Positions 7,863 to 13,569 of a stretch of DNA of 13,569 bases are shown in pieces. Under the pieces are notes generated by a model that did no database searches, had not been told where the DNA came from, and worked only from the letters and a program-made list of their open reading frames with translations. Each line of letters starts with the position of its first letter. The stretch's first letter is position 1. The position numbers and the translations under genes were made by a program. The stretch comes from Acidimicrobiia bacterium. GTDB taxonomy: Bacteria > Actinomycetota > Acidimicrobiia > Acidimicrobiales > SZUA-35. Where the stretch lies: contig JAOUGG010000014.1 of assembly GCA_029857855.1 (NCBI GenBank), positions 1-13,569 of the forward strand. Direction: 5' to 3'.

Positions 7863-8663
7863 TCACTCACCGGTCCAGGCGGGCATCGGTTCTTTTCGGG
7901 TGAAGGCGCCGATCCCGGCCTCCGCGTCTCGTGACATCATGTTCTCGGCCATCACCCGACCAGTGAACGCGTAGGCCTCGGCGAGTGGCATGTCGAGCTG
8001 GTCGTAGAACGCCCGCTTGCCGATCTTGACCGCGGCCGGCGACTTGTCGGCGATCGTGCAGGCCACTTCCATCGCCGTGTCCTCCAGCGCATCTCGGGGA
8101 ACGACGCGGTTGACGAGCCCCAGCTCGGCAGCTCGATGGGCCGGCACGAACTCGCCGAGCAGCAGCATCTCCATAGCCGCTTTGCGGCCGACGTTGCGGC
8201 TGAGCGCCACCATCGGCGTCGAGCAGAACAGCCCGATGTTCACGCCGGAGGTGGCGAAGGTGGCGTCGTCGGATGCCACGGCCAGGTCACAGGAGGCCAC
8301 GAGTTGGCAGCCGGCCGCCGTCGCAATGCCCTTCACCTCGGCGATCACCGGTTGAGGTAGGTTGACGATGCGCTGCATCATCGCCGAGCAGGTGGCGAAA
8401 AGGTCCTGGAAGTACTGGAAGCCGCCGTCGTCATCCTCGCGCCGGGCGGTCATCTCCTTGAGGTTGTGGCCGGAGCAGAAGTGTTTTGCGGCACTGCGAA
8501 GAATCACGGCTTTGACCGACCGATCCTGGGCGATCCGATCGAGCGCCGCGGAGAGCGACTCGAGCATCGCTTCGGAGAGCGCATTGATCGTGTCGGGTGC
8601 GTTGAGCGTCAGGATCGTCACGCCGTCGTGGTCCTGTCGCAGCACAATGTCGGGGTTGTTCAT
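7863..8663 (-). CDS. Enoyl-CoA hydratase/isomerase family protein, ECHDC3-like
   Basis: A 266-aa crotonase-fold protein. The first oxyanion-hole segment, HFCSGHNLKEM, is at residues 61-71 and the second, KGIATAAGCQLVASCD, at 111-126, followed by FATSGVNIGLFCSTPMVALS. This last stretch and the end (GIGAFTRKEPMPAW) closely resemble human ECHDC3. The two acid/base glutamates of classical hydratase (Glu144 and Glu164, 20 residues apart) correspond to Gln120 and Gly140 here, so ordinary water addition is unlikely. An isomerase, thioesterase-like or other CoA-ester role is possible. ATG at 8663 is preferred because GAGGAG lies 5 nt upstream; a GTG at 8669 falls inside that site. It is the last gene of the four-gene leftward unit that begins with the methanethiol oxidase, 18 nt behind the CoA-binding protein, and it converges on the MDMPI-like gene. 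Confidence 0.9.
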   Translation of the reverse strand: MNNPDIVLRQDHDGVTILTLNAPDTINALSEAMLESLSAALDRIAQDRSVKAVILRSAAKHFCSGHNLKEMTARREDDDGGFQYFQDLFATCSAMMQRIVNLPQPVIAEVKGIATAAGCQLVASCDLAVASDDATFATSGVNIGLFCSTPMVALSRNVGRKAAMEMLLLGEFVPAHRAAELGLVNRVVPRDALEDTAMEVACTIADKSPAAVKIGKRAFYDQLDMPLAEAYAFTGRVMAENMMSRDAEAGIGAFTRKEPMPAWTGE

Positions 8664-8681
8664 CTTCACTCCTCGTTGCGG

Positions 8682-9146
8682 TCAGATCTCGAGATCGAGT
8701 CGGGGTTTCCAGAAGGGCCGGAACAGCTCGATTTTCGGGCACCGGTCCATGACGACCGCCAGGCCGGCGTCCTCGGCCAGTGCGGCGGCCCGGTCGTCGT
8801 AGACGCCGATCTGGCCCCACAGGACCTTGGCGCCGATGGCGATGGCCTGCTCGGCGATGCCGTAGAGCTCTTCGCTGGGTCGGAACACCTCGACCATGTC
8901 GACGGGTCGGTCGATCGCGTCGAGGGAGCGCCACACTTTGATGCCGCGGATCTCGGTCACGTCCGGGTTCGGGTTGACGGGCGCCATGTCGTACCCGATC
9001 TCGTGCAACACCCGAAGGACGCCGTAGCTGAACTTCGTCTTGTCGGCGCTGGCTCCGACCATGGCGATGGTCGTGACCGACCGAAGGACTCCGGCCAGAT
9101 ACTCGGAGCTGTAGTCGTAGCGGCGTTCGATGTCGGCTTCGGGCAT
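8682..9146 (-). CDS. CoA-binding domain protein (YccU-like)
   Basis: A 154-aa single-domain Rossmann protein of the CoA_binding_2 type. Visible are TIAMVGASADKTKFSYGVL (residues 26-44, the nucleotide loop), the VNPNPDVTEIRGIKVW segment (57-72), the PVDMVEVFRP strand-helix (81-90), a WGQIGVYDD motif and the conserved VVMDRCPKIE near the C terminus. Family members bind CoA or acyl-CoA and lack the ligase domains of succinyl-CoA synthetase; their cellular role is poorly known. AAGGAG sits 7 nt before the ATG. The start is one base from the ferredoxin stop, and the crotonase follows after 18 nt. Pairing with an acyl-CoA enzyme suggests it senses or hands over a CoA ester, but that is inference. 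Confidence 0.9.
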   Translation of the reverse strand: MPEADIERRYDYSSEYLAGVLRSVTTIAMVGASADKTKFSYGVLRVLHEIGYDMAPVNPNPDVTEIRGIKVWRSLDAIDRPVDMVEVFRPSEELYGIAEQAIAIGAKVLWGQIGVYDDRAAALAEDAGLAVVMDRCPKIELFRPFWKPRLDLEI

Positions 9147-9147
9147 A

Positions 9148-9516
9148 TCACGGCTCCTTCGGCGCGGCGATGTCGGCCTTCAGTTCGTGGGGTTCGAGCG
9201 GATCGAGAAACGGGTTTCGATAGAGCTTGTCGTGGCTGTCGACGCCGACTTCGATGGTGCAGTCGGAGAGCGGGCGGGCGACGCAGAGCACGGCGTAGCC
9301 GTGGCCGATCTGGCGGTTGTTGAGCGCCACCTGCTCCTGCTGGTCGACCTCGCCGGCGGTCACCTTGGCGGCGCAGGTGATACAACCTCCGTAGCGGCAG
9401 CCGTAGGGCAGGTCGACGCCGTGTTCGAGCAGCGTGTCGAGAAGCGGCCGGTCGGCTTCCACGACGTAGGTCCGGTCCGAGCGGTTGGCGATGGTGATGG
9501 TGTGGGTGGCGGTCAT
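9148..9516 (-). CDS. Plant-type [2Fe-2S] ferredoxin
   Basis: A 122-aa protein with the cluster motif C-x4-C-x2-C (Cys40, Cys45, Cys48 in PYGCRYGGCITCAA) and the fourth ligand Cys78 in YAVLCVA, the standard pattern of plant/oxygenase-type ferredoxins. It would shuttle electrons in the cytoplasm to or from an oxygenase or reductase. No reductase is encoded in the window. A C-terminal extension of about 35 residues after the core (SHDKLYRNPFLDPLEPHEL) is not part of the usual fold and may dock a partner. The ATG at 9516 is 11 nt after the methanethiol oxidase stop, with a weak GAGG upstream. The reading frame is open far upstream, but only as a shadow of the oxidase gene, so the short form is right. 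Confidence 0.92.
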   Translation of the reverse strand: MTATHTITIANRSDRTYVVEADRPLLDTLLEHGVDLPYGCRYGGCITCAAKVTAGEVDQQEQVALNNRQIGHGYAVLCVARPLSDCTIEVGVDSHDKLYRNPFLDPLEPHELKADIAAPKEP

Positions 9517-9527
9517 GACCGGTTGCC

Positions 9528-10901
9528 TCACAGCCAGATGTCGCTCGTGCAGTCGCCACCCGGGTAGCGGGTTTCGTGGCAACGGCTGGGGCCGTTGGGT
9601 TCGGAGCCGAAATCGACCATGAAGTCCTCGTTGATCGTCATGCCGCCGTTCTCGGTGTCGCAGTCGATCATGACCATCACCCCGCCCTTGGTGCGGATCT
9701 CGGGATAGAACTGGTTGTCCCAGGTCGAGAACAGTGAGGTCGTGACGTAGAGTCGCCTGCCGTCGAGTGACAGCTGGAACATCTGTGGACCACCGGCGAT
9801 CTCGACGCCGTTGACCTCCGGCGCCCGGCCGAGCAGGCCGCCCATCCACACCTGGCCGGTCAACTTCGGGTGATGGGGGTCGGTGATGTCGTACTGACGC
9901 ATGTCGCCGTGCAGCCAGTTGTTGATGTAGAGGAACCGGTCGTCCATCGACACGAGCAGGGCCGACATCACACCGGGCAGCGGGATGGGCCACTCGGGGT
10001 GCATCTCGTTGTCGACGTCGACCGTCTTCTCCCACTGCCAGGTGTCGTCGTCGCCCTGCCAGAAGTGGATGATGTTGGAGCTGAGTGCGGCGCAGCAGAA
10101 CCCGTGGGTCGAGTCGGGGTCGTGGTGGAACTTGACTTCGAGCGGAAGCAGGCCGTCCTCGCCCAGGTACATGGTCTGGATCGGTTCGCGCTTCTCGAAG
10201 TCCCAGACGTGGAGGCGGCGGCCGTACTTGAGATGACCGACCTCCTCCAGGTCGAAACCCGGCATGAAGGTGTTCGGCGCCGCCCACTCGGAGCTGATCA
10301 TGACGTTGTGGCGGGGTTGGTACCAGAAGTCGTATCCGAAGGGGATGTCGCCCATCGAGTTCTCCCACCGTCCGACGATCTCGAAATCGGAGTCGAGGTG
10401 GAGGTAGCCGCCCGGTGCCTCGCCCCTGGCGTCGCCGAGGAACGAGATGATGATCTCCGAGCCAAGGCAGTGCACGGTGTGGGGGCCCGAAAGGTTCGTT
10501 TTCTCCTTGATCTCGGCCCCGTCGACGACCGTGTGGAGCCGGGGGGCACGGGGTTCGGTCGCGGTGTCGACGACGTAGATGTTGTTCGATCGCACGCCGG
10601 GGAGGAGGAGGTACTGGCGGCTCATCGACGCATCGTCGTGGCACGACGAGCAGGCGTTCCAACCGGTGTGGTGAAGCTCATCGCCGATGTTGGGCATCTC
10701 GAGGCGGTGGATCACCTGGGAATAGGTCGGGCTCTCGGGGTCGGCGTCGATCGTGGCGAGGTAGTCGGGTTTCTGGAGGCCTGTCCCGGTGTAGAGGGCA
10801 ACCGTGTAGAGCAGTGTCTCCCGTGGGGCCTTGATGGCGTCGGCGGGGCTGGCGTAGCCCGGTCCGCAGCACTCGCTGTCCGATTCCGACGCTGCACTCA
10901 T
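9528..10901 (-). CDS. mtoX: Selenium-binding protein 1 / methanethiol oxidase (SELENBP1/MtoX family)
   Basis: A 457-aa protein that aligns by eye along its whole length with human SELENBP1: CCGPGYASPADAIKAPRE (residues 11-28), PDYLATIDADP, VIHRLEMPN, DELHHTGWNACSSCHDD, YDFWYQPRHNVMISSEWAAP, NWLHGDMRQYDI, AGGPQMFQLSLDG and the C-terminal GGDCTSDIWL. Members of this beta-propeller family oxidise methanethiol to formaldehyde, hydrogen sulfide and hydrogen peroxide, with copper reported for bacterial enzymes. The CSSC pair (Cys84, Cys87) and the histidines before it are kept. Unlike periplasmic Hyphomicrobium MtoX there is no signal peptide, so a cytoplasmic location is predicted. ATG at 10901 has AAAGGAG 8 nt upstream; the open frame to 11081 runs across the promoter region and is not used. 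It is the first gene of a four-gene unit, divergent from the IclR gene. Confidence 0.93.
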   Translation of the reverse strand: MSAASESDSECCGPGYASPADAIKAPRETLLYTVALYTGTGLQKPDYLATIDADPESPTYSQVIHRLEMPNIGDELHHTGWNACSSCHDDASMSRQYLLLPGVRSNNIYVVDTATEPRAPRLHTVVDGAEIKEKTNLSGPHTVHCLGSEIIISFLGDARGEAPGGYLHLDSDFEIVGRWENSMGDIPFGYDFWYQPRHNVMISSEWAAPNTFMPGFDLEEVGHLKYGRRLHVWDFEKREPIQTMYLGEDGLLPLEVKFHHDPDSTHGFCCAALSSNIIHFWQGDDDTWQWEKTVDVDNEMHPEWPIPLPGVMSALLVSMDDRFLYINNWLHGDMRQYDITDPHHPKLTGQVWMGGLLGRAPEVNGVEIAGGPQMFQLSLDGRRLYVTTSLFSTWDNQFYPEIRTKGGVMVMIDCDTENGGMTINEDFMVDFGSEPNGPSRCHETRYPGGDCTSDIWL

Positions 10902-10934
10902 TTTTGAGACTCCTTTGCGCACGACCAGAGAGTT

Positions 10935-10963
10935 ATCGTAGAGTGAGACTTCCATTCTTGCAA
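10935..10963 (-). promoter_or_regulatory. Candidate sigma70-type promoter of the mtoX unit
   Basis: On the minus strand, TTGCAA (10958-10963) and TACGAT (10935-10940) are separated by exactly 17 bp. They match the -35 and -10 consensus at about four of six positions each. Transcription would start near 10928, giving a leader of about 27 nt that includes the AAAGGAG ribosome site of mtoX. TTGCAA lies within the perfect 8-bp palindrome CTTGCAAG (10957-10964). Confidence 0.5.
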
Positions 10964-10986
10964 GGTGAGACACAAGACTTCTCACC
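10943..10986. promoter_or_regulatory. Candidate IclR-family operator between mtoX and iclR
   Basis: A 7-bp inverted repeat, GGTGAGA (10964-10970) and TCTCACC (10980-10986), with a 9-bp spacer, lies in the 109-bp divergent region. A further half-site, GTGAGAC, occurs at 10943-10949 and is repeated at 10965-10971, a spacing of 22 bp or two helical turns. The outer half-site falls between the -10 and -35 of the mtoX promoter. The inverted repeat abuts its -35 and ends 24 bp before the iclR start. The placement suits control of both directions by the adjacent IclR protein. The link to the regulator is inference. Confidence 0.45.
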
Positions 10987-11010
10987 GACAAGCTCATCGG
11001 AGAAATCTTC

Positions 11011-11766
11011 GTGCATCTCGAACGTTTGACGTTGATTCTGGAGATCGTCGGCCAGAAGGGCGAGGCGACCGTCGCCGACATCTGCGCCCACTCGGATCTG
11101 CCGAGGGCCTCGGCCTACCGGCTGGTGCAGGACCTCGTCGACGGCGGCCTCCTCGATCCAGTCGCTCGGGGCCGCTTCGCCATCGGCACCCGGCTCAAAC
11201 GGATCACCGAAACCGACCAGTCCGATCAGCTCCTGGTGGAGGCCATCTCCCCGGTACTCCGGCAGGCCGCGGACGCCGACGGTGTTGCGTTCTTCCTGTC
11301 GCGCCTCCGTGGCCGGGCGGTCGAGATCATCCATGTCGAGACCCCCGACACCGGCGTTTCCTTTCTGCATCCCGGCCTCGGCAAGCGACCCCTGCATGCC
11401 TGCTCGTGCTCGAAGGCCGTGGCGGCGTTCTCGCCCGACGTGGCACGGGCCGCCATCGGCAGATTGCGGGCCTACACCGATGCCACACTCACCGACCCTG
11501 ACGAGCTGGAGGCCGAGTTCGAGCAGATCCGCCGGCGAGGCTTCGCCGAATGCGTCGAGGAGCTCGAACGGGGCATGTGCTCGGTGGCCGCTCCACTCGG
11601 TCCGCCCGGGCAGGCGCCGACGATGTCGATCGGCGCCACCGGCTCCGTGCGGGTCTTCTCGCCGTCGTTCCGGCAACAGATGGGCGACGAGCTGATTCGC
11701 CTCACCGAAGAACTCGTCGACCGGCTGGGCTGGCTCACCCCCGAACTCCCCCTCGAATCCGCATGA
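11011..11766 (+). CDS. IclR-family transcriptional regulator
   Basis: A 251-aa regulator. It has an N-terminal winged helix (LERLTLILEIVGQKGEATVADICAH then LPRASAYRLVQDLVDGGLL, residues 3 to about 50; wing and link RGRFAIGTRLKRI) and a C-terminal GAF-like IclR effector domain. That domain includes VAFFLSRLRGRAVEIIHVE, the LHACSCSKAVAA helix, the RRRGFAECVEELERGMCSVAAPL signature and ATGSVRVFSP. IclR proteins are dimeric or tetrameric and bind small organic acids or similar ligands. GTG at 11011 has GGAGA about 8 nt upstream, and the HTH begins at once. It is divergent from mtoX, and its stop overlaps the DmdA-like gene's ATG (ATGA at 11763-11766). It is the obvious candidate regulator of both units; the inducer could be DMSP, a breakdown product or another methylated substrate. 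Confidence 0.92.
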   Translation: MHLERLTLILEIVGQKGEATVADICAHSDLPRASAYRLVQDLVDGGLLDPVARGRFAIGTRLKRITETDQSDQLLVEAISPVLRQAADADGVAFFLSRLRGRAVEIIHVETPDTGVSFLHPGLGKRPLHACSCSKAVAAFSPDVARAAIGRLRAYTDATLTDPDELEAEFEQIRRRGFAECVEELERGMCSVAAPLGPPGQAPTMSIGATGSVRVFSPSFRQQMGDELIRLTEELVDRLGWLTPELPLESA

Positions 11767-12944
11767 CACACGACCGCACGCACGACAATCGCCCGCACGG
11801 GTTCGGGTTCGGGACCCAGATCCGCAAATCGCCGTATTTTGACGCCACGGTCCGGTGGGGCGCCCAGGGCTTCTCCGTCTACAACCACATGTACATCCCG
11901 CGGGATTTCGGCGACCCCGTCCAGAACTTCTGGAACCTGGTGAACGACGCCATCCTGTGCGACGTCGCCGTCGAACGCCAGGTCGAGATCACCGGCCCCG
12001 ACGCTGCGGCGTTCGTGCAGACGCTCACACCCCGCGACCTGTCCGCCATGGCGGTCGGGCAGTGCAAATACGTGCTCATCACCAACGCCGACGGCGGGAT
12101 CATCAACGATCCGGTGCTGCTCCGGCTGGCCGAGAACCACTTCTGGATCTCGCTCGCCGACAGCGACGTGCTGCTTTGGGCCCAAGGTGTCGCGGTGCAC
12201 GCCGGTCTCGATGTCGAGATCGTCGAACCCGACGTCTCGCCTCTCCAGCTCCAGGGTCCGAAATCGGGCTCGGTGATGGAGCAACTGTTCGGCCCGGGTA
12301 TTCACGACCTGAAGTACTACTGGCTTCGTGAGGTCGAGTCGGACGGCATCCCGCTCGTTGTGTCGAGAACGGGCTGGTCGAGCGAGCTCGGCTACGAGCT
12401 CTACCTGCGCGACGGCTCGCGGGGCGACGAGCTCTGGGAGACGATCATGGCCGCGGGCACGCCGCTGGGGCTGAAACCGGGACACACCTCGTCGATTCGA
12501 CGGATCGAGGGTGGCATGCTGTCGTATCACGCCGACGCCGACATCACCACCAACCCCTACGAGCTCGGGCTCGAGCGGCTCGTCAACCTCGACATCGAGG
12601 CCGACTTCATCGGCAAGGAGGCACTGCGGCGCATCCGCGACGAGGGTGTGAACCGGCGACAGGTCGGTCTCGTCATCGACGGCGAGCCGCTGGCCGGCCC
12701 CAACACGTCGTTCTGGCCGGTTCACCACGACGGTGCGGCGGTCGGCAAGGTCACCTCGGCGATCCATTCACCCCGGTTGGACCAGAACATCGCGCTGGCC
12801 ATGGTTGCGGTGGCGCATGTCGGGCTCGGTGCCGAGGTCGACGTCGCCACCGACATCGGAATCCGGCGGGCGACCGTCGTCGAACGCCCTTTCTTCGATC
12901 CGAGGAAATCGCTCGCCACCACCGCAAGCGGATCGGGCCGGTAG
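11763..12944 (+). CDS. dmdA: GcvT-fold demethylase, DmdA-like (putative DMSP demethylase)
   Basis: A 393-aa protein of the aminomethyltransferase/GcvT fold, a length fitting DmdA. DmdA transfers a methyl group from dimethylsulfoniopropionate to tetrahydrofolate, giving methylmercaptopropionate. Resemblance is strong in VYNHMYIPRDF (39-49), DVAVERQVEITGPDA (67-81), FWISLADSDVLLWAQG (127-142), VEIVEPDVSPLQLQGPKS (151-168), VSRTGWSSELGYELY (200-214) and RRIEGGMLSYH (246-256). NPYELGLERLVNLD (264-277) and DFIGKEAL (281-288) complete the barrel. N-terminal RKSPYFDATVRWGAQGFSVYNH also follows DmdA rather than housekeeping GcvT, and no other gcv genes are present. Related enzymes demethylate other compounds, so the substrate is not proven. 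The ATG is coupled to the IclR stop. The placement opposite a methanethiol oxidase gene favours an organosulfur role. Confidence 0.8.
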   Translation: MTHDRTHDNRPHGFGFGTQIRKSPYFDATVRWGAQGFSVYNHMYIPRDFGDPVQNFWNLVNDAILCDVAVERQVEITGPDAAAFVQTLTPRDLSAMAVGQCKYVLITNADGGIINDPVLLRLAENHFWISLADSDVLLWAQGVAVHAGLDVEIVEPDVSPLQLQGPKSGSVMEQLFGPGIHDLKYYWLREVESDGIPLVVSRTGWSSELGYELYLRDGSRGDELWETIMAAGTPLGLKPGHTSSIRRIEGGMLSYHADADITTNPYELGLERLVNLDIEADFIGKEALRRIRDEGVNRRQVGLVIDGEPLAGPNTSFWPVHHDGAAVGKVTSAIHSPRLDQNIALAMVAVAHVGLGAEVDVATDIGIRRATVVERPFFDPRKSLATTASGSGR

Positions 12945-13498
12945 TCCCGCCGCCGGACGGGATGGTCGGGAACGGGCCGAGGGTGCACCGCCGGGTGGGG
13001 TGATCCTGATCGTGGGGCCCACCTCGGCCCGGGCCTCTTCGGTTATGGAGCCCTCCGGTCGACCGGGGTCAAATGACTGCAGCTGCACCTCGAGGCGGTC
13101 GCCATTCTTGGGAGCGCGTCGTGTCACGACACGTCCCGTTCATGGGACCGGCAGTACGTCGACCACTAACGCTTGAGACTCCTCGCTGGAGAGGTCGTCG
13201 CCTCCCCGGTGAGAGACAGGATCATGGCGGGTGGCCACTGGGCCACTCGGTATCACCGCCAGGGCGAGGTCCGTCAGGCCACTCCAGATCGGCACGTCCA
13301 GAGCTGCATCAGGACACCCCAGAACTCGCCGAATATCGGACGTCTCGGTTGACGCGATGCTACAACGGAACCGAGCGCGTTTGCCGGGTCTGCTCGTCCC
13401 AGAGGAGCGTTGTCGTTCTTGCTGATATCGAGTAGTCCACGCTCTGGGGCCGGCGATTCCGGCTGGTGTTGCGGTGTCTGACCAAAGGATGGTCGATC
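12945..13498. other. About 550 bp without a convincing gene; possibly decayed
   Basis: No frame has both a good ribosome site and the strong third-position G/C bias of the neighbours. Small inverted repeats are visible: TCCCG/CGGGA just after the dmdA stop (12945-12962, no T-run), GTGGG/CCCAC (13012-13022), GTCGTG-T-CACGAC (13118-13130) and GCCGG/CCGGC (13449-13463). A minus-strand frame from about 13433 downward reads protein-like but is broken by TGA at 13140-13142 and has lower third-position G/C (roughly two thirds). It may be a remnant of an interrupted gene. Confidence 0.4.
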
Positions 13499-13569
13499 GT
13501 GAGCTCCAGAGCGAGTGTGATCAGTCCTTGCAAGTTCACCAAGGAGTTCAAGGCCCAAGCGGTGCGATG
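13499..13569 (+). CDS. IS3/IS911-type transposase OrfA, N-terminal start only (truncated by window)
   Basis: The frame beginning at GTG 13499 encodes MSSRASVISPCKFTKEFK and then AQAVR before the window ends. The KFTKEFKAQAVR stretch is the characteristic opening of the helix-turn-helix DNA-binding OrfA of IS3-family elements (Transposase_8 / Tnp_1 type). AAAGGA at 13484-13489 is a suitably spaced ribosome site. It lies inside a small hairpin, GACCA-N5-TGGTC (13480-13494). The orfB part and the terminal inverted repeats are not visible, so the insertion boundary is unknown. The identification rests on about 23 residues. Confidence 0.55.
   Translation, partial: MSSRASVISPCKFTKEFKAQAVR

Noticed and set aside
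8466..10907. Long plus-strand frames opposite the mtoX/ferredoxin/CoA-binding/crotonase genes
   Set aside because: Shadows of the leftward genes; no ribosome sites and no recognisable protein features.
10902..11081. Upstream extension of the mtoX frame to 11081
   Set aside because: It would run through the promoter/operator and into the iclR gene; the start at 10901 has AAAGGAG and matches the family's N terminus.
13140..13142. In-frame TGA on the minus strand read as possible selenocysteine recoding, given the nearby selenium-binding-protein homologue
   Set aside because: No cysteine-equivalent motif or convincing stem-loop follows, and the surrounding frame is not a recognised protein. 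Members of the SELENBP1 family are not themselves encoded with TGA.
13172..13183. Eleven-base match (ttgagactcct) between 10904-10914 and 13173-13183, and a GGTGAGA at 13208-13214 like the operator half-site
   Set aside because: Matches of this length are expected by chance in a window of this size, and no paired half-site or gene start accompanies them.
13073..13435. 120-aa plus-strand frame downstream of the DmdA-like gene
   Set aside because: No ribosome site, Arg/Pro-rich composition, weak codon bias and no recognisable motif.

Overview
The window is a high-GC bacterial chromosome segment. Its genes fit an actinobacterium, and I would guess a free-living, probably marine member of the Acidimicrobiia. 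The support is a strong G/C bias at third codon positions, a maleylpyruvate-isomerase-type (mycothiol-dependent family) protein, and the pnp / dapB / dapA / RNase J neighbourhood typical of Actinobacteria. The class and habitat are inference from gene content.

Left half (1-7815), housekeeping. The 3' end of pnp (PNPase with KH and S1 domains and a long Arg-Gly-Asp-rich tail) is followed by a strong hairpin and then dapB. A convergent VTT/DedA-like membrane protein gene overlaps the dapB 3' end. Divergent from it runs a tightly packed set: SURF1-like cytochrome oxidase assembly factor, winged-helix regulator, dapA, RNase J and a DinB/MDMPI-fold protein. These are joined by ATGA or TGATG overlaps or a 4-nt gap, so they are probably one transcript. 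The theme is lysine/diaminopimelate synthesis plus RNA turnover.

Right half (7863-12944), the accessory and most interesting part. Two divergent units share a 109-bp control region. Leftward: a SELENBP1/MtoX-type methanethiol oxidase, a [2Fe-2S] ferredoxin, a CoA-binding (YccU-like) protein and an ECHDC3-like crotonase, with gaps of 11, 1 and 18 nt. Rightward: an IclR-family regulator and, overlapping by ATGA, a GcvT-fold protein closely resembling DMSP demethylase DmdA. DmdA opens the demethylation route from dimethylsulfoniopropionate towards methanethiol, and MtoX oxidises methanethiol to formaldehyde, sulfide and peroxide. The locus therefore looks like a compact C1/organosulfur module under one IclR regulator. 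The ligase and dehydrogenase steps (DmdB, DmdC) are not in the window. The shared control region holds a good sigma70-like promoter for mtoX and a GGTGAGA-N9-TCTCACC inverted repeat with a third half-site exactly 22 bp away, a plausible IclR operator.

Right edge (12945-13569). About 550 bp without a convincing gene and with less biased codon composition, possibly decayed, ends in the first codons of what looks like an IS3/IS911-type transposase running off the window.
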